Assembly: GCA_964538625.1 (NCBI GenBank)
Contig: CAZIGH010000020.1
Coordinates: 18,512-82,511, forward strand
From: JAEUHM01 sp964538625
GTDB lineage: Bacteria; Verrucomicrobiota; Verrucomicrobiia; Verrucomicrobiales; Verrucomicrobiaceae
Direction of reading: 5' to 3'
Length of the DNA: 64,000 nt
Part shown: piece after piece, positions 1-8,398 of the stretch
How the letters are laid out: each line of letters opens with the position of its first letter
Numbering within the stretch: the stretch's first letter is position 1
The notes under the pieces: generated by a model
What the model was told of the DNA's origin: nothing
The model's input: only the letters and a program-made list of their open reading frames with translations
Databases searched by the model: none
Made by a program: the position numbers and the translations under genes

Positions 1-1
1 T

Positions 2-730
2 AAAGGCGCAGAAGATGAAGCCATGTGGGCGGCGGACCGCTACGTGCTCTTCGTCACCAAAGACGGCACCATCAAGAAAACCGCGCTCGAAGAGTTCAAA
101 AACTACCGCAGGGACGGCATCATCGCCATCAAGCTTGATGAAGGCAACCAGCTCGTGGACGTGGTCCTCACGGATGGAACCAAGGAAGTCTGTCTGGTTA
201 CGCATGAGGGCATGTGCGTTCGCTTCCATGAAACCGGTGAGGATCCTTCATCGCCCAACCTCCGCCCCATTGGACGAAACACTGCCGGAGTGCGTGGTGT
301 CATGCTTGATGCAGATGACTTCGTGGTCAGCGGTGTCACCAACGACGCAGAGACCATGTTGCTTGTGGTCAGTGAGAATGGCCTCGGCAAGCGCACCCCG
401 TTTGAAGAATACCGCATGACAAACCGCGGTACTAAAGGCGTCATCACCATGAACGTCACGGACAAGACCGGGAAGGTGGTGGCAGCGCTCGCTGTGAAAG
501 ATACAGAGGAACTCATGCTCATGACCAGCAAAGGCCAGAGCGTTCGCATCAAGGTCAAAGAAATCCGCGAGACGGGACGCAACGCACAAGGTGTCAAGCT
601 GATGACGCTCAAGGATGGTGAGTTCATTCAAGACGTTGCCCTCGTGGCGGCAGACGAAGCCGAAGAAGCCGTAGAAAGTGCAGAGAGCGTGGAGCCTCAA
701 GGTCCCGGTGACGGGCCCCAGTCTTCATGA
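2..730 (+). CDS. gyrA: DNA gyrase subunit A, C-terminal part (5' end outside window)
   Basis: This is the C-terminal beta-pinwheel of GyrA, the domain that wraps DNA around gyrase during ATP-dependent negative supercoiling. The frame is open from the first bases of the window, so the catalytic Tyr and N-terminal domains lie upstream and are not visible. The sequence shows the repeated blades typical of the family, each with a hydrophobic strand followed by a Gly/Lys/Arg turn (RYVLFVTKDGTIKK, VCLVTHEGMCVRF, MLLVVSENGLGKR, LMLMTSKGQSVRIKVKEI). The VSENGLGKRTPFEEYR stretch is a close match to GyrA rather than ParC. The tail after about residue 215 is acidic, as is common in GyrA. The subfamily call is by eye; ParC is the alternative. 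Confidence 0.93.
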   Translation, partial: KGAEDEAMWAADRYVLFVTKDGTIKKTALEEFKNYRRDGIIAIKLDEGNQLVDVVLTDGTKEVCLVTHEGMCVRFHETGEDPSSPNLRPIGRNTAGVRGVMLDADDFVVSGVTNDAETMLLVVSENGLGKRTPFEEYRMTNRGTKGVITMNVTDKTGKVVAALAVKDTEELMLMTSKGQSVRIKVKEIRETGRNAQGVKLMTLKDGEFIQDVALVAADEAEEAVESAESVEPQGPGDGPQSS

Positions 731-809
731 AGACCACCAGCTTCCGCTGAGTGCCACAAGCGATGTTCAGGGCGCAAAGACTACGCCCCAGCACGGGTGG
801 AGTTCCCCC

Positions 810-824
810 AGCCGCGCGGCTTTT
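810..824 (+). terminator. Possible terminator downstream of gyrA
   Basis: A 12-base perfect palindrome (AGCCGCGCGGCT) is followed directly by TTTT, about 80 bases after the gyrA stop. With a 4-base loop the stem is only 4 bp, so it would be weak. It is the only terminator-like element in this gap. Confidence 0.35.
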
Positions 825-860
825 GAGTCTTAGCTCTTGGCTTCGGTTCAGCAGCCATCT

Positions 861-912
861 TTGGCGGGCGGGCTATGCTTGATTGATCAGGTTCGACTGT
901 CATTCCCGCCAA
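861..912. repeat. 8-bp inverted repeat in the gyrA downstream gap
   Basis: TTGGCGGG at 861-868 is complemented by CCCGCCAA at 905-912, with a 36-base spacer containing TGATTGATCA. It lies about 110 bases before the start of the cytochrome protein gene and could be an operator or the base of an RNA stem. The rest of the gap from 731 to 1021 shows nothing else I can name. Confidence 0.3.
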
Positions 913-1021
913 GACATGACAATGCTAATGTTGCAACGTGACGACAAGAGCATGGTCTGAGCAGCATCCTGCATCCGCAGTCTTGTCTCACTCAGCGAGT
1001 GCCCTTAGCCACACCTTCATC

Positions 1022-4000
1022 ATGAAGTTTTTCCACACCATCTTGACCGCGCTGGTGTCAGTATGCCTGCAGTGCCAGGCTGCACCGAGAGAATCCCTTC
1101 CACTGGATGCGCCTGAATGGCCGCTGAACTATCGACTGCATCTCGAAGGACCTGCAAAGGTCAAGCTGTGTGAGCAGTTGACGCTCACGCTTGAAGCAGG
1201 TGGTCCGCATGACATCGCCGTGGAGCATCCGCCAAAGGGAGCGCCTGTCCTCCGTGTTTGGAGCGCCGGAAAAATGGTGCGCGGACCTGAGGAGGTGCCC
1301 GCCTTGGCACAGACGGGCGCTGAGGACTTCGCGGACGCAGACCTGGATCTGAGTAGCGATTTCACGGCTATGGTTGCGTTTGAAACCACAGGCCAGGGCA
1401 CGCTCTTCTCAAAGTGTGCCCCATCTGGTAAGTGGTCCCGAGATGCCAAAGCGCTCTTCATTCGCGGCGGCAGACTGGTTTACGACATTGGCTGGCTGGG
1501 GGCCATGAACTCAGGGGTGCGAGTGAATGATGGTAAGCCCCACACAGCAGTGCTTAGCGTCAGCAGCGGCATTGCGAAGCTGTGGCTGGATGGCAGAGAG
1601 ATCGCCCAGAAAGCCAGCTTCACCAAACCGGATCAAGAGGGGCATGTCTTCAAAGTGGGGCGTGCTGCGCCAAACTTTGGCGGAGAGTTCACCAATGGCA
1701 AAATCAGTGTGGTCAAGGTGTGGAAGCGTGCGTTGCCCAAAGATGAGATTGCACTACTGTTCAAGGATGGAGGCGCGGGGGCAAACACACCGGACTTCAA
1801 CCATAGACCAAAGGGCACCGGCAGACCGTTGGTGGAGGGCGGTAAAGGCTGGGTCCAGGCGCTGGAGCGCAGTGATCATGCCCAGATCGTGGCAGGCTGG
1901 AACAAAGAGACCATGAAGGAAGGGGAGACGATTTACAAAACGCTTTGTGTCGTATGCCACGGGACCATACGGCAGCCTGGTTCTCTGCCCACGGCACTGA
2001 GGTTTGCTGAAGGCCAGTTCAAGAACGGCAGTGATCCCTTCTCAATGTATCTGACGCTCACCAAGGGCTTCGGGCAGATGGTGCCGCAGCCCCAATACAC
2101 CACGGCGCAAAAGTATGCGGTCATTCACTACATCCGTGAGACCTTCCTGCGCCCGCACAATCCGTCCCAGCTGGCGGACTTCGATCTTGCGGAGTTGCCG
2201 TTTGGTTTGGCGCGCGGAGAGGCGGAAGTCGTTGATACCACGCTGCCCCATTATCAGCGCATGGAACTTGGCAACGCGCTCTTCTGGACACTGGAGGTGG
2301 CAGCGGAGAACATCGCTCAAAAAGGCATCGCTATCCGTCTGGACGAGGGGCCTGGGGGAGTGACGAAGGGCCGGGCCTGGATGGTTTATGATCATGACAC
2401 GATGCGCGTCGCTGCTGCCAGCACCGGTGCGTTTGTGGACTGGAAAGGCATTGCATTCGATGGCAGCCACGGAACGCACACGAGCTTGATCGGAGAGAAA
2501 CATTTTGTACTGCCAGCTGAACCAGGATGGGGCATTGGTGAAGATGGATTTGGCGATACTCGCCAAGTGGCAAAGGATGGAAAGAAGTACGGGCCGGTGC
2601 CCGGGTTGCGATTTCTTGGGCTCTACAAGCACCAGAATCAGAGCGTGGTGGCCGCAAACATCGATGGCACTCGCGTACTCGAGTCGCCTTCGTGGATAGA
2701 TTATGGCACGACGCCGGTTTTCGTGCGCACCCTGAATGTGGGTGATTCCAAGCAGACTCTGTGGCTGCGTGTAGCCCCTGCCACCTTGAACGTCGTGTTG
2801 CTCGGAGATGGCAGGCTCACGAAGGAAGGTGAGTTTTGGTACGCCAAATTGGGGTCGAAAGCAAAGTCACGTATCTTCATTTCACGAGTCGATAACGCCT
2901 CTCTTGAAACAATGGCAAAGACCTTCACTGCGCCTCTGAATCTGGAGCTACTGACAGAAGGCGGACCCGCGCAATGGCCACAATCGGTAACTACCACTTC
3001 CGTTGCAGGCAAGGAAGATGCGGCTTTCATAGCGGATAACTTTCCACTGCCGGTGGACAATCCCTTCCAAAGCTGGATGCGCCCCGGCGGGTTTGATTTC
3101 ACTCCGGATGGGAAGGCTGCGGTAGTGGCCATGTGGAACGGGGATGTCTGGCGTGTCGAGGGCGTGATGGATAAAGCTCCTGCCGCGCTGACTTGGCGCC
3201 GGATTGCAAGCGGACTGCATCAGCCCCTGGGGGTGAAGTACCGCAAAGGTGAGTTGTTCGTGCTTTGCCGGGATCAGCTCGCCAAACTCGTTGATTTGAA
3301 TGCGGACGGAGAGACGGACTTCATCGAGTGCTTTAATGATGATGCGCAGGTGACCGAGCACTTCCATGAGTTTGCTATGGGTTTGCAGACAGATGCGGAA
3401 GGGAACTTCTACTATGCCAAGTCCGGTCGCCATGCTCTGGACAGCGTGGTTCCACAGCACGGCACGCTGCTGAAGATCCGCGCCGATGGGTCGAGCACCG
3501 AAGTGCTGGCTACCGGTTTCAGAGCGGCTAATGGAGTCTGTCTAAATGAGGACGGCACCTTCTTTGTTACTGACCAAGAGGGCTACTGGACGCCGAAGAA
3601 CCGCATCAATCGGGTGAAGGTGGGCGGATTTTACGGAAACATGTATGGCTACACGGATGTCACAGATGAATCTGACTCCGCAATGGAGCAGCCGATGGTA
3701 TGGATCACCAACGACAAGGATCGGAGTCCGGCTGAACTGGTCTGGGTGCCGAAGAACGCGTGGGGCAATCTCGGCGGCTCGTTGCTCAACCTTAGCTATG
3801 GAACGGGAAGAGTGTTCATCGTGCCGCATGAGGAGGTGAACGGGCAGTGGCAAGGGGCGGTGTGCGAACTTCCCATGCCCGCGTTTGAGACCGGGATCAT
3901 GCGTGGTCGATTTGGCAATGATGGGGCGCTTTATACGTGTGGCATGTTCGCATGGGCTGGAAATGCGACTTCGCCGGGCGGGTTTCATCGCATCCGCCGC

Positions 4001-4321
4001 AGTGAAATCCCTGCCAACGTCCCGCTGCATGTAAAGGCGAGAACAGGGAGCATCAGCGTCACGTTCAGTGACCCAGTCAGTGACACGAAGTGTAGCATGA
4101 AGGTGTGGTCACTGAAGCGCACAAAGAACTATGGGTCCCAGCACTACGACGAGCACGAACTCGCCATCCGCGCAGTGACAAAAAGCGAAGATGGAAAGAC
4201 GGTCACTCTGGACATTCCGGACCTGGCTCCAACTTGGTGCTATGAGTTGCGAATCGGTGGTTCGGTGCTCCATGGGACGATACATTCTCTGGCTGGCAGC
4301 AGCACTGGAGCGGGAGAGTGA
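1022..4321 (+). CDS. Secreted LamG / cytochrome c / DUF6797-like multidomain protein
   Basis: A 1099-residue exported protein. I chose the ATG at 1022, 28 codons inside the longest frame, because it starts a clean signal peptide (MKFFHTILTALVSVCLQCQA, then APRE). Residues about 95-250 resemble a concanavalin/LamG-3 domain (FTAMVAFETTGQGTLFSK, VRVNDGKPHTAVLSV). A single covalent haem c site, CVVCH, lies at residues 309-313, followed by a small cytochrome c domain. The middle looks like the DUF6797 region found in PVC bacteria. From about residue 670 the protein resembles the glucose/sorbosone-dehydrogenase-like propeller common in Verrucomicrobia and Planctomycetes (ATGFRAANGVCLNEDGTFFV). By family analogy it may oxidise or bind a carbohydrate in the periplasm and pass electrons through the haem. 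Substrate is unknown; the domain names come from memory of the families. Confidence 0.8.
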   Translation: MKFFHTILTALVSVCLQCQAAPRESLPLDAPEWPLNYRLHLEGPAKVKLCEQLTLTLEAGGPHDIAVEHPPKGAPVLRVWSAGKMVRGPEEVPALAQTGAEDFADADLDLSSDFTAMVAFETTGQGTLFSKCAPSGKWSRDAKALFIRGGRLVYDIGWLGAMNSGVRVNDGKPHTAVLSVSSGIAKLWLDGREIAQKASFTKPDQEGHVFKVGRAAPNFGGEFTNGKISVVKVWKRALPKDEIALLFKDGGAGANTPDFNHRPKGTGRPLVEGGKGWVQALERSDHAQIVAGWNKETMKEGETIYKTLCVVCHGTIRQPGSLPTALRFAEGQFKNGSDPFSMYLTLTKGFGQMVPQPQYTTAQKYAVIHYIRETFLRPHNPSQLADFDLAELPFGLARGEAEVVDTTLPHYQRMELGNALFWTLEVAAENIAQKGIAIRLDEGPGGVTKGRAWMVYDHDTMRVAAASTGAFVDWKGIAFDGSHGTHTSLIGEKHFVLPAEPGWGIGEDGFGDTRQVAKDGKKYGPVPGLRFLGLYKHQNQSVVAANIDGTRVLESPSWIDYGTTPVFVRTLNVGDSKQTLWLRVAPATLNVVLLGDGRLTKEGEFWYAKLGSKAKSRIFISRVDNASLETMAKTFTAPLNLELLTEGGPAQWPQSVTTTSVAGKEDAAFIADNFPLPVDNPFQSWMRPGGFDFTPDGKAAVVAMWNGDVWRVEGVMDKAPAALTWRRIASGLHQPLGVKYRKGELFVLCRDQLAKLVDLNADGETDFIECFNDDAQVTEHFHEFAMGLQTDAEGNFYYAKSGRHALDSVVPQHGTLLKIRADGSSTEVLATGFRAANGVCLNEDGTFFVTDQEGYWTPKNRINRVKVGGFYGNMYGYTDVTDESDSAMEQPMVWITNDKDRSPAELVWVPKNAWGNLGGSLLNLSYGTGRVFIVPHEEVNGQWQGAVCELPMPAFETGIMRGRFGNDGALYTCGMFAWAGNATSPGGFHRIRRSEIPANVPLHVKARTGSISVTFSDPVSDTKCSMKVWSLKRTKNYGSQHYDEHELAIRAVTKSEDGKTVTLDIPDLAPTWCYELRIGGSVLHGTIHSLAGSSTGAGE

Positions 4322-4351
4322 GCAGCCTTGTTGAATAATGGGATTGATCTC

Positions 4352-5821
4352 ATGACTCCAGTCTCCATCTTCAATGACGTGATAGGTCCGGTGATGAGAG
4401 GACCCTCAAGCTCCCATTGCGCAGCGGCTCTCCGCATCGGCAGACTGGCCAGGGATTTGATGGGAGGGAACATGGAGGAGGTGCTTGTGGAGTTCGATCG
4501 CCTCGGCTCTCTTCCGGCCACGCACGAGAGCCAGGGTAGCGACATGGGGTTGTTCGGAGGTCTGCTTGGCTGGGAGGCGGACGATGAGCGCCTCCCACAC
4601 TCTGCTGTGGCGCTCGCAGAGGCGGGAGTCCGGCTGCGTTTTCATACGGTGGATGTGGGTGATCCCCACCCGAACACCTACAGGCTCACTCTGAAAAACG
4701 CTGGTGAAACGCACTCACTTGTGGCCGTTTCCACCGGGGGCGGCATGATTGAGGTGGTGGAACTGGATGGTATGGAGGTGAGCTTGGACGGCGGCTCCGA
4801 GGTGCCTTTACAGAGAGGTGACAACGGGACACTGCGCCTTTGCGGGGAGGGAGAAGAGGACGCAGCGGTTAGGATGCTGTCGCGGGTGCTTCCGGTTCCA
4901 TCGCGAAAGGGCGTGGAGGTTCCCTTCACCAGCTGTGCCCAAATGCTGGCGCGTGACGCCGACAGGCATACGCCCCTGTGGGAGCTTGCAGTGCAGTACG
5001 AAGCGGTGAGGTCCGGATTCTCAGCAGAGGAGATCATCAGTCGAATGGAGGTCATCGTTCGCATCCTCAGGAAGTCCATTGACCAGGGTATTGCTGGAAC
5101 GAGTTACGAAGACCGGGTGCTGCATCACCAGAGCGGGCGATTTGCCGAGCAGATGAAAGCGGGCCGTCTTCTTGATGGTGGTGCATTGAACCAGATGATC
5201 CTGTACGTCACCGCTCTGATGGAGGTGAAGAGCAGCATGGGTGTCATCGTGGCCGCGCCGACGGCGGGGGCTTGTGCGGCGCTGCCCGGAGCGGTGATCG
5301 CTATGGCCGAAGTGATGGGAAAAGGGCCGCGTGAGATGGCGGAGGCCATGCTTGCTGCGGGAGTGGTGGGAGTGTTTATCGCTACGCGTTGGACGTTCGC
5401 GGCCGAGGTAGGCGGTTGTCAGGCAGAGGGTGGTGCAGCGGCCTGCATGGCTGCCGCAGCGCTGGTGACGCTGGCCGGGGGGACTCGGGATGAGGCACTG
5501 GCTGCTGCGTCCCTGGCATTCCAGTCCATGTTGGGTCTGATCTGTGATCCCATAGCGAATCGTGTGGAGGCTCCCTGCTTGGGGAAAAACGTTATGGCAG
5601 CGGCGAATGCACTGTCTTGTGCGAACATGGCCCTTGCTGGTTATGATCCACTCATTCCCTTGGATGAGGTTATAGATGCCGCGAAGTCGGTGGCTCAGGC
5701 CATGCCGCGCGAGCATCGATGCACCTCCTTGGGTGGACTTGCAGTGACGCCGACCTCACTGAAAATCGAAGAAAAACTGCGTGCTGGCAAGACTTCGCGT
5801 TGCGGTGGGTGTGCTTGTTGA
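4352..5821 (+). CDS. sdaA: L-serine ammonia-lyase, iron-sulfur dependent, single chain
   Basis: A 489-residue type 2 L-serine dehydratase, converting L-serine to pyruvate and ammonia with a [4Fe-4S] cluster. The beta domain (VSIFNDVIGPVMRGPSSSH) precedes the alpha domain in one chain. Candidate cluster ligands are C356 (GGCQAEGG), C398 (LICDP) and C409 (EAPC). The 42- and 11-residue spacings match those I recall for the Legionella enzyme (C343, C385, C396). The protein ends in Cys (C489, after CGGCA), as expected for the tail-in-mouth arrangement where the C-terminal Cys is the fourth iron ligand in the resting enzyme. Two TTG codons at 4328 and 4331 could also start translation. I preferred the ATG because it directly precedes the conserved SIFNDVIGP block. 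The gene follows its neighbour by about 30 bases. Confidence 0.93.
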   Translation: MTPVSIFNDVIGPVMRGPSSSHCAAALRIGRLARDLMGGNMEEVLVEFDRLGSLPATHESQGSDMGLFGGLLGWEADDERLPHSAVALAEAGVRLRFHTVDVGDPHPNTYRLTLKNAGETHSLVAVSTGGGMIEVVELDGMEVSLDGGSEVPLQRGDNGTLRLCGEGEEDAAVRMLSRVLPVPSRKGVEVPFTSCAQMLARDADRHTPLWELAVQYEAVRSGFSAEEIISRMEVIVRILRKSIDQGIAGTSYEDRVLHHQSGRFAEQMKAGRLLDGGALNQMILYVTALMEVKSSMGVIVAAPTAGACAALPGAVIAMAEVMGKGPREMAEAMLAAGVVGVFIATRWTFAAEVGGCQAEGGAAACMAAAALVTLAGGTRDEALAAASLAFQSMLGLICDPIANRVEAPCLGKNVMAAANALSCANMALAGYDPLIPLDEVIDAAKSVAQAMPREHRCTSLGGLAVTPTSLKIEEKLRAGKTSRCGGCAC

Positions 5822-6014
5822 GGCGTTGGCAAAACGCATCACGGATTCCTAGCCTACCACGGTGCCCGTCAAGGGCGAGCCCACAGCGGCGTGGACGGCG
5901 AGAAGCTGGCCAGGCTGGCTTTCCCATCTATTATTCGAAGGGTATCATCAATGGTGGAGTCAAAGGGGAATGAATGCTGCTTGATTCCGAACATATAAGG
6001 GTTTACCCCTATCC

Positions 6015-7157
6015 ATGGCAATAGGATTCCCTGAAGTGGTTCGAACGGCGCTTGCGAGCAGCTGCTTACTGCTGACATGTCAATGCACCGAGCAAGCTCC
6101 GAGATTGAGTCCGCCAAAAGATGAGCTTTCCCGGAAGGTGGAAGCTCTCACGGGTTCGCATACTCGGATTGTTTGGGCTCAGCATATCAAAGGCAATGAA
6201 GCGGATCCCTTTGCGATTACGGATCGTCTTGTTCTACGGGGTGTGGACACTCGGGATGGAAAAGGAGACCGCGTCATTCTGGCTTCTCCGGCAAACTACT
6301 CGCGCCCCATCCTGTGTCCTGATGGAGAACACATCCTCTTCACGGACAAGAACACCATACGGAAAGGAGACGTTAAGAGTTATAAGCCTGAGATTTATCT
6401 GACGGACTGGAGGGGGAGCAGACCGAAGAAGCTCGGTGAAGGTTATGCAGTGGACGCGTGGAAAGATCCGGTGGGTGGAAGGATCTGGATCTATGCGGTA
6501 GAGAATCTGAAGACGGGCAAGGCGCTCGCCCTATTTGCGGAACGGCTGATACGCTTTCCTCTGGATAACGCCAAGGCGAGGGAGGTGATCTACGAGGGTT
6601 CGAAGCTCAGCCCGGACAACATTCAGTTGTCAGCCTGCGGTACGAAGGCGAGTGGCATGGCTCCGTGGCCACATGCCGGCATACTGGAGTTCAAGGACGA
6701 GGACGCCGACTTTTCAAAGACGGGCTTCGGTTGCTGGACCTCCATGGCTCCGGATGAGAGCGGGCTGATGTGGATCATGCAGGGAAACCACAGGGAACTG
6801 AAGATGCTATCTGATGGGGGAAAGCTGACGTGGCCACTGCGCGTCAACTGTGATCCGCAGATGAAGGATGGCGAAGTGTATCACCCTCGCTGGAGCAATC
6901 ACCCACGCATCATCACCGTCACTGGACCCTACTTGAAGCCGAAAGGGGTGAGCGGTTCCGTGGTGAACAAGGGAGGGGCTACCGCAGATGTTTACATCGG
7001 ACGGTTGAGTGACGATGCGAGGAAGGTGGACTCCTGGGTAAGGGTGACCAACAGTGGTCGCGGCGATGCTTATCCCGATGTGTGGGTGAAAGAGCAGAGC
7101 GGGTCAGGACTGGCGGACCGAGGTGCGACTGCGAACAGATGGCTGGCACTGGACTAA
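6015..7157 (+). CDS. TolB/PD40-like beta-propeller protein, probable lipoprotein
   Basis: A 380-residue exported protein. The N-terminus has a hydrophobic stretch ending LLLTC at residue 22, a passable but not ideal lipobox, so it may be a lipoprotein. The body has repeats such as YSRPILCPDGEHILFTD and MAPDESGLMWIMQ that resemble WD40-like PD40/TolB blades. No enzyme motif is visible. The start is the first in-frame ATG; no clear ribosome-binding site precedes it. The gene lies 20 bases before an SGNH-like gene, so it may be co-transcribed with the O-acyltransferase pair, but a functional link is only inference. Confidence 0.6.
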   Translation: MAIGFPEVVRTALASSCLLLTCQCTEQAPRLSPPKDELSRKVEALTGSHTRIVWAQHIKGNEADPFAITDRLVLRGVDTRDGKGDRVILASPANYSRPILCPDGEHILFTDKNTIRKGDVKSYKPEIYLTDWRGSRPKKLGEGYAVDAWKDPVGGRIWIYAVENLKTGKALALFAERLIRFPLDNAKAREVIYEGSKLSPDNIQLSACGTKASGMAPWPHAGILEFKDEDADFSKTGFGCWTSMAPDESGLMWIMQGNHRELKMLSDGGKLTWPLRVNCDPQMKDGEVYHPRWSNHPRIITVTGPYLKPKGVSGSVVNKGGATADVYIGRLSDDARKVDSWVRVTNSGRGDAYPDVWVKEQSGSGLADRGATANRWLALD

Positions 7158-7177
7158 ACGACTAGGTGGGACACTTG

Positions 7178-8398
7178 ATGCTGTTGAGCGCTCCGAACTT
7201 TGTGCTGCTACTGGCCGTTTTGGCCGGTAGTCTTTTGGCGTTCGTGCGTCCGAGCACGGGAATGAACTGGAGACGGTTTGCTGTCTGGGCGGCAGGTTCT
7301 CTTCTGTTCGTGACGCTGGGGCTGGCTGTCTTCAGTCCGCCGGGAATGAGCTACCGGCAGGCAGACAGTGTGCGTGTCATTCATGGTGCGAAACTTGATC
7401 TTGAGCGCGGAGTGGAGGAAGCAGATTGCATTCTCGTGATCGACGGCAGCAGCAGTTCCGCATTTGCACTTGACAAAAAGCGCATCACCGAAGTGCTCGC
7501 TGCGGCGGGGCATCGTCCTTGCATCGTATCGCTGGTGAATCATGCGGGCGAGCACTTGGAGAGGGAGTGGACCGCCGAGCGCCTAAGCGCCATGCTGCCA
7601 AAGCCGCTTAGGGCTCAGGTGGAGGCACTGCCTATGCTGTGGGTGAAGGAGATGCTCTGGCTTTACGAGAGTCTGCCAGCGAGGTTCGCTGCGAAGAATC
7701 GTGCGACCGATCGTGCACTGGCGTGCAGCGACCCTATGTGGGGAGTCAAGACGCTGTGGGCGCTTTGGACGGACTGGCAGGATGCGGCGAAGAACGCGCG
7801 CATGGACCGCAGGGAGGCATGGACCGCGTTTCCTGCGGACCGTCTTTTGGCTACGTTTCATCATACGCTATTCAATTTGTTCCAGTGCGGTCGGCTACAC
7901 CGTCTGATGCAGCCGGAGACGGTACCTCAGCATGTCCTGGAGGAGATGGCGCTTCGACCGGAAGACAAGCGCAAGCATCAGTGGTGGGCGAATGCTCCTG
8001 AACCTGGAGCCATCATCAAACCCTCAAAGACACTGCGTCCTCGGCGTTGGTTCAAGGACTTGGTGGAGCAAGCCCCGAGTGGCTGGCACAAACGGAAGGG
8101 GCTGGAGCTGGTCTTGTTCAAGGCACCCGTCCAGAATGAGACGGTCATCAAATACAGCGACCTGCTTGAGAGTGAGGGGCTTGGTGTGGACAGAAGACTC
8201 TTCAATGGTCAGGCTGATCTGGATTTGGTGCGCAGAATGTATGACCCGGGCCTGTGGTCTGATACGATTCACATGGACATTGACGGCGCGGCGATTTTCT
8301 CGGAATGGCTGGCTGGCAAGCTGGCCCCGGTGCTGAGTGAACTCAAGGAGCGGCATCAGGGCGAGATGACCACCAAGCTGTCGTATGGTCTTCAATAG
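7178..8398 (+). CDS. Membrane-anchored SGNH-like hydrolase/acyltransferase partner of MBOAT
   Basis: A 406-residue protein with two N-terminal membrane segments (about residues 5-22 and 32-50) and a soluble domain. LVIDGSSSS near residue 90 sits where SGNH/GDSL enzymes carry the block I nucleophile Ser, and the C-terminal DTIHMDIDGAAIFS looks like block V with its Asp and His. It overlaps the following MBOAT gene by 14 bases. This pairing is typical of AlgJ/AlgX, PatB or DltD-like proteins, which take acyl groups moved across the membrane by the MBOAT protein and add them to a glycan. ATG 7178 is chosen because AGGTGGG lies 7 bases upstream; TTG 7175 and GTG 7166 are alternatives. The target polymer is unknown. 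Confidence 0.65.
   Translation: MLLSAPNFVLLLAVLAGSLLAFVRPSTGMNWRRFAVWAAGSLLFVTLGLAVFSPPGMSYRQADSVRVIHGAKLDLERGVEEADCILVIDGSSSSAFALDKKRITEVLAAAGHRPCIVSLVNHAGEHLEREWTAERLSAMLPKPLRAQVEALPMLWVKEMLWLYESLPARFAAKNRATDRALACSDPMWGVKTLWALWTDWQDAAKNARMDRREAWTAFPADRLLATFHHTLFNLFQCGRLHRLMQPETVPQHVLEEMALRPEDKRKHQWWANAPEPGAIIKPSKTLRPRRWFKDLVEQAPSGWHKRKGLELVLFKAPVQNETVIKYSDLLESEGLGVDRRLFNGQADLDLVRRMYDPGLWSDTIHMDIDGAAIFSEWLAGKLAPVLSELKERHQGEMTTKLSYGLQ

Noticed and set aside
2948..3460. 170-codon minus-strand frame inside the cytochrome protein gene
   Set aside because: The + strand frame is continuous with domain structure; the antisense frame has no motif.
5822..5838. GCGTT/AACGC hairpin after the serine dehydratase gene as a terminator
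   Set aside because: A 5-bp stem with no following T tract; too weak to call.
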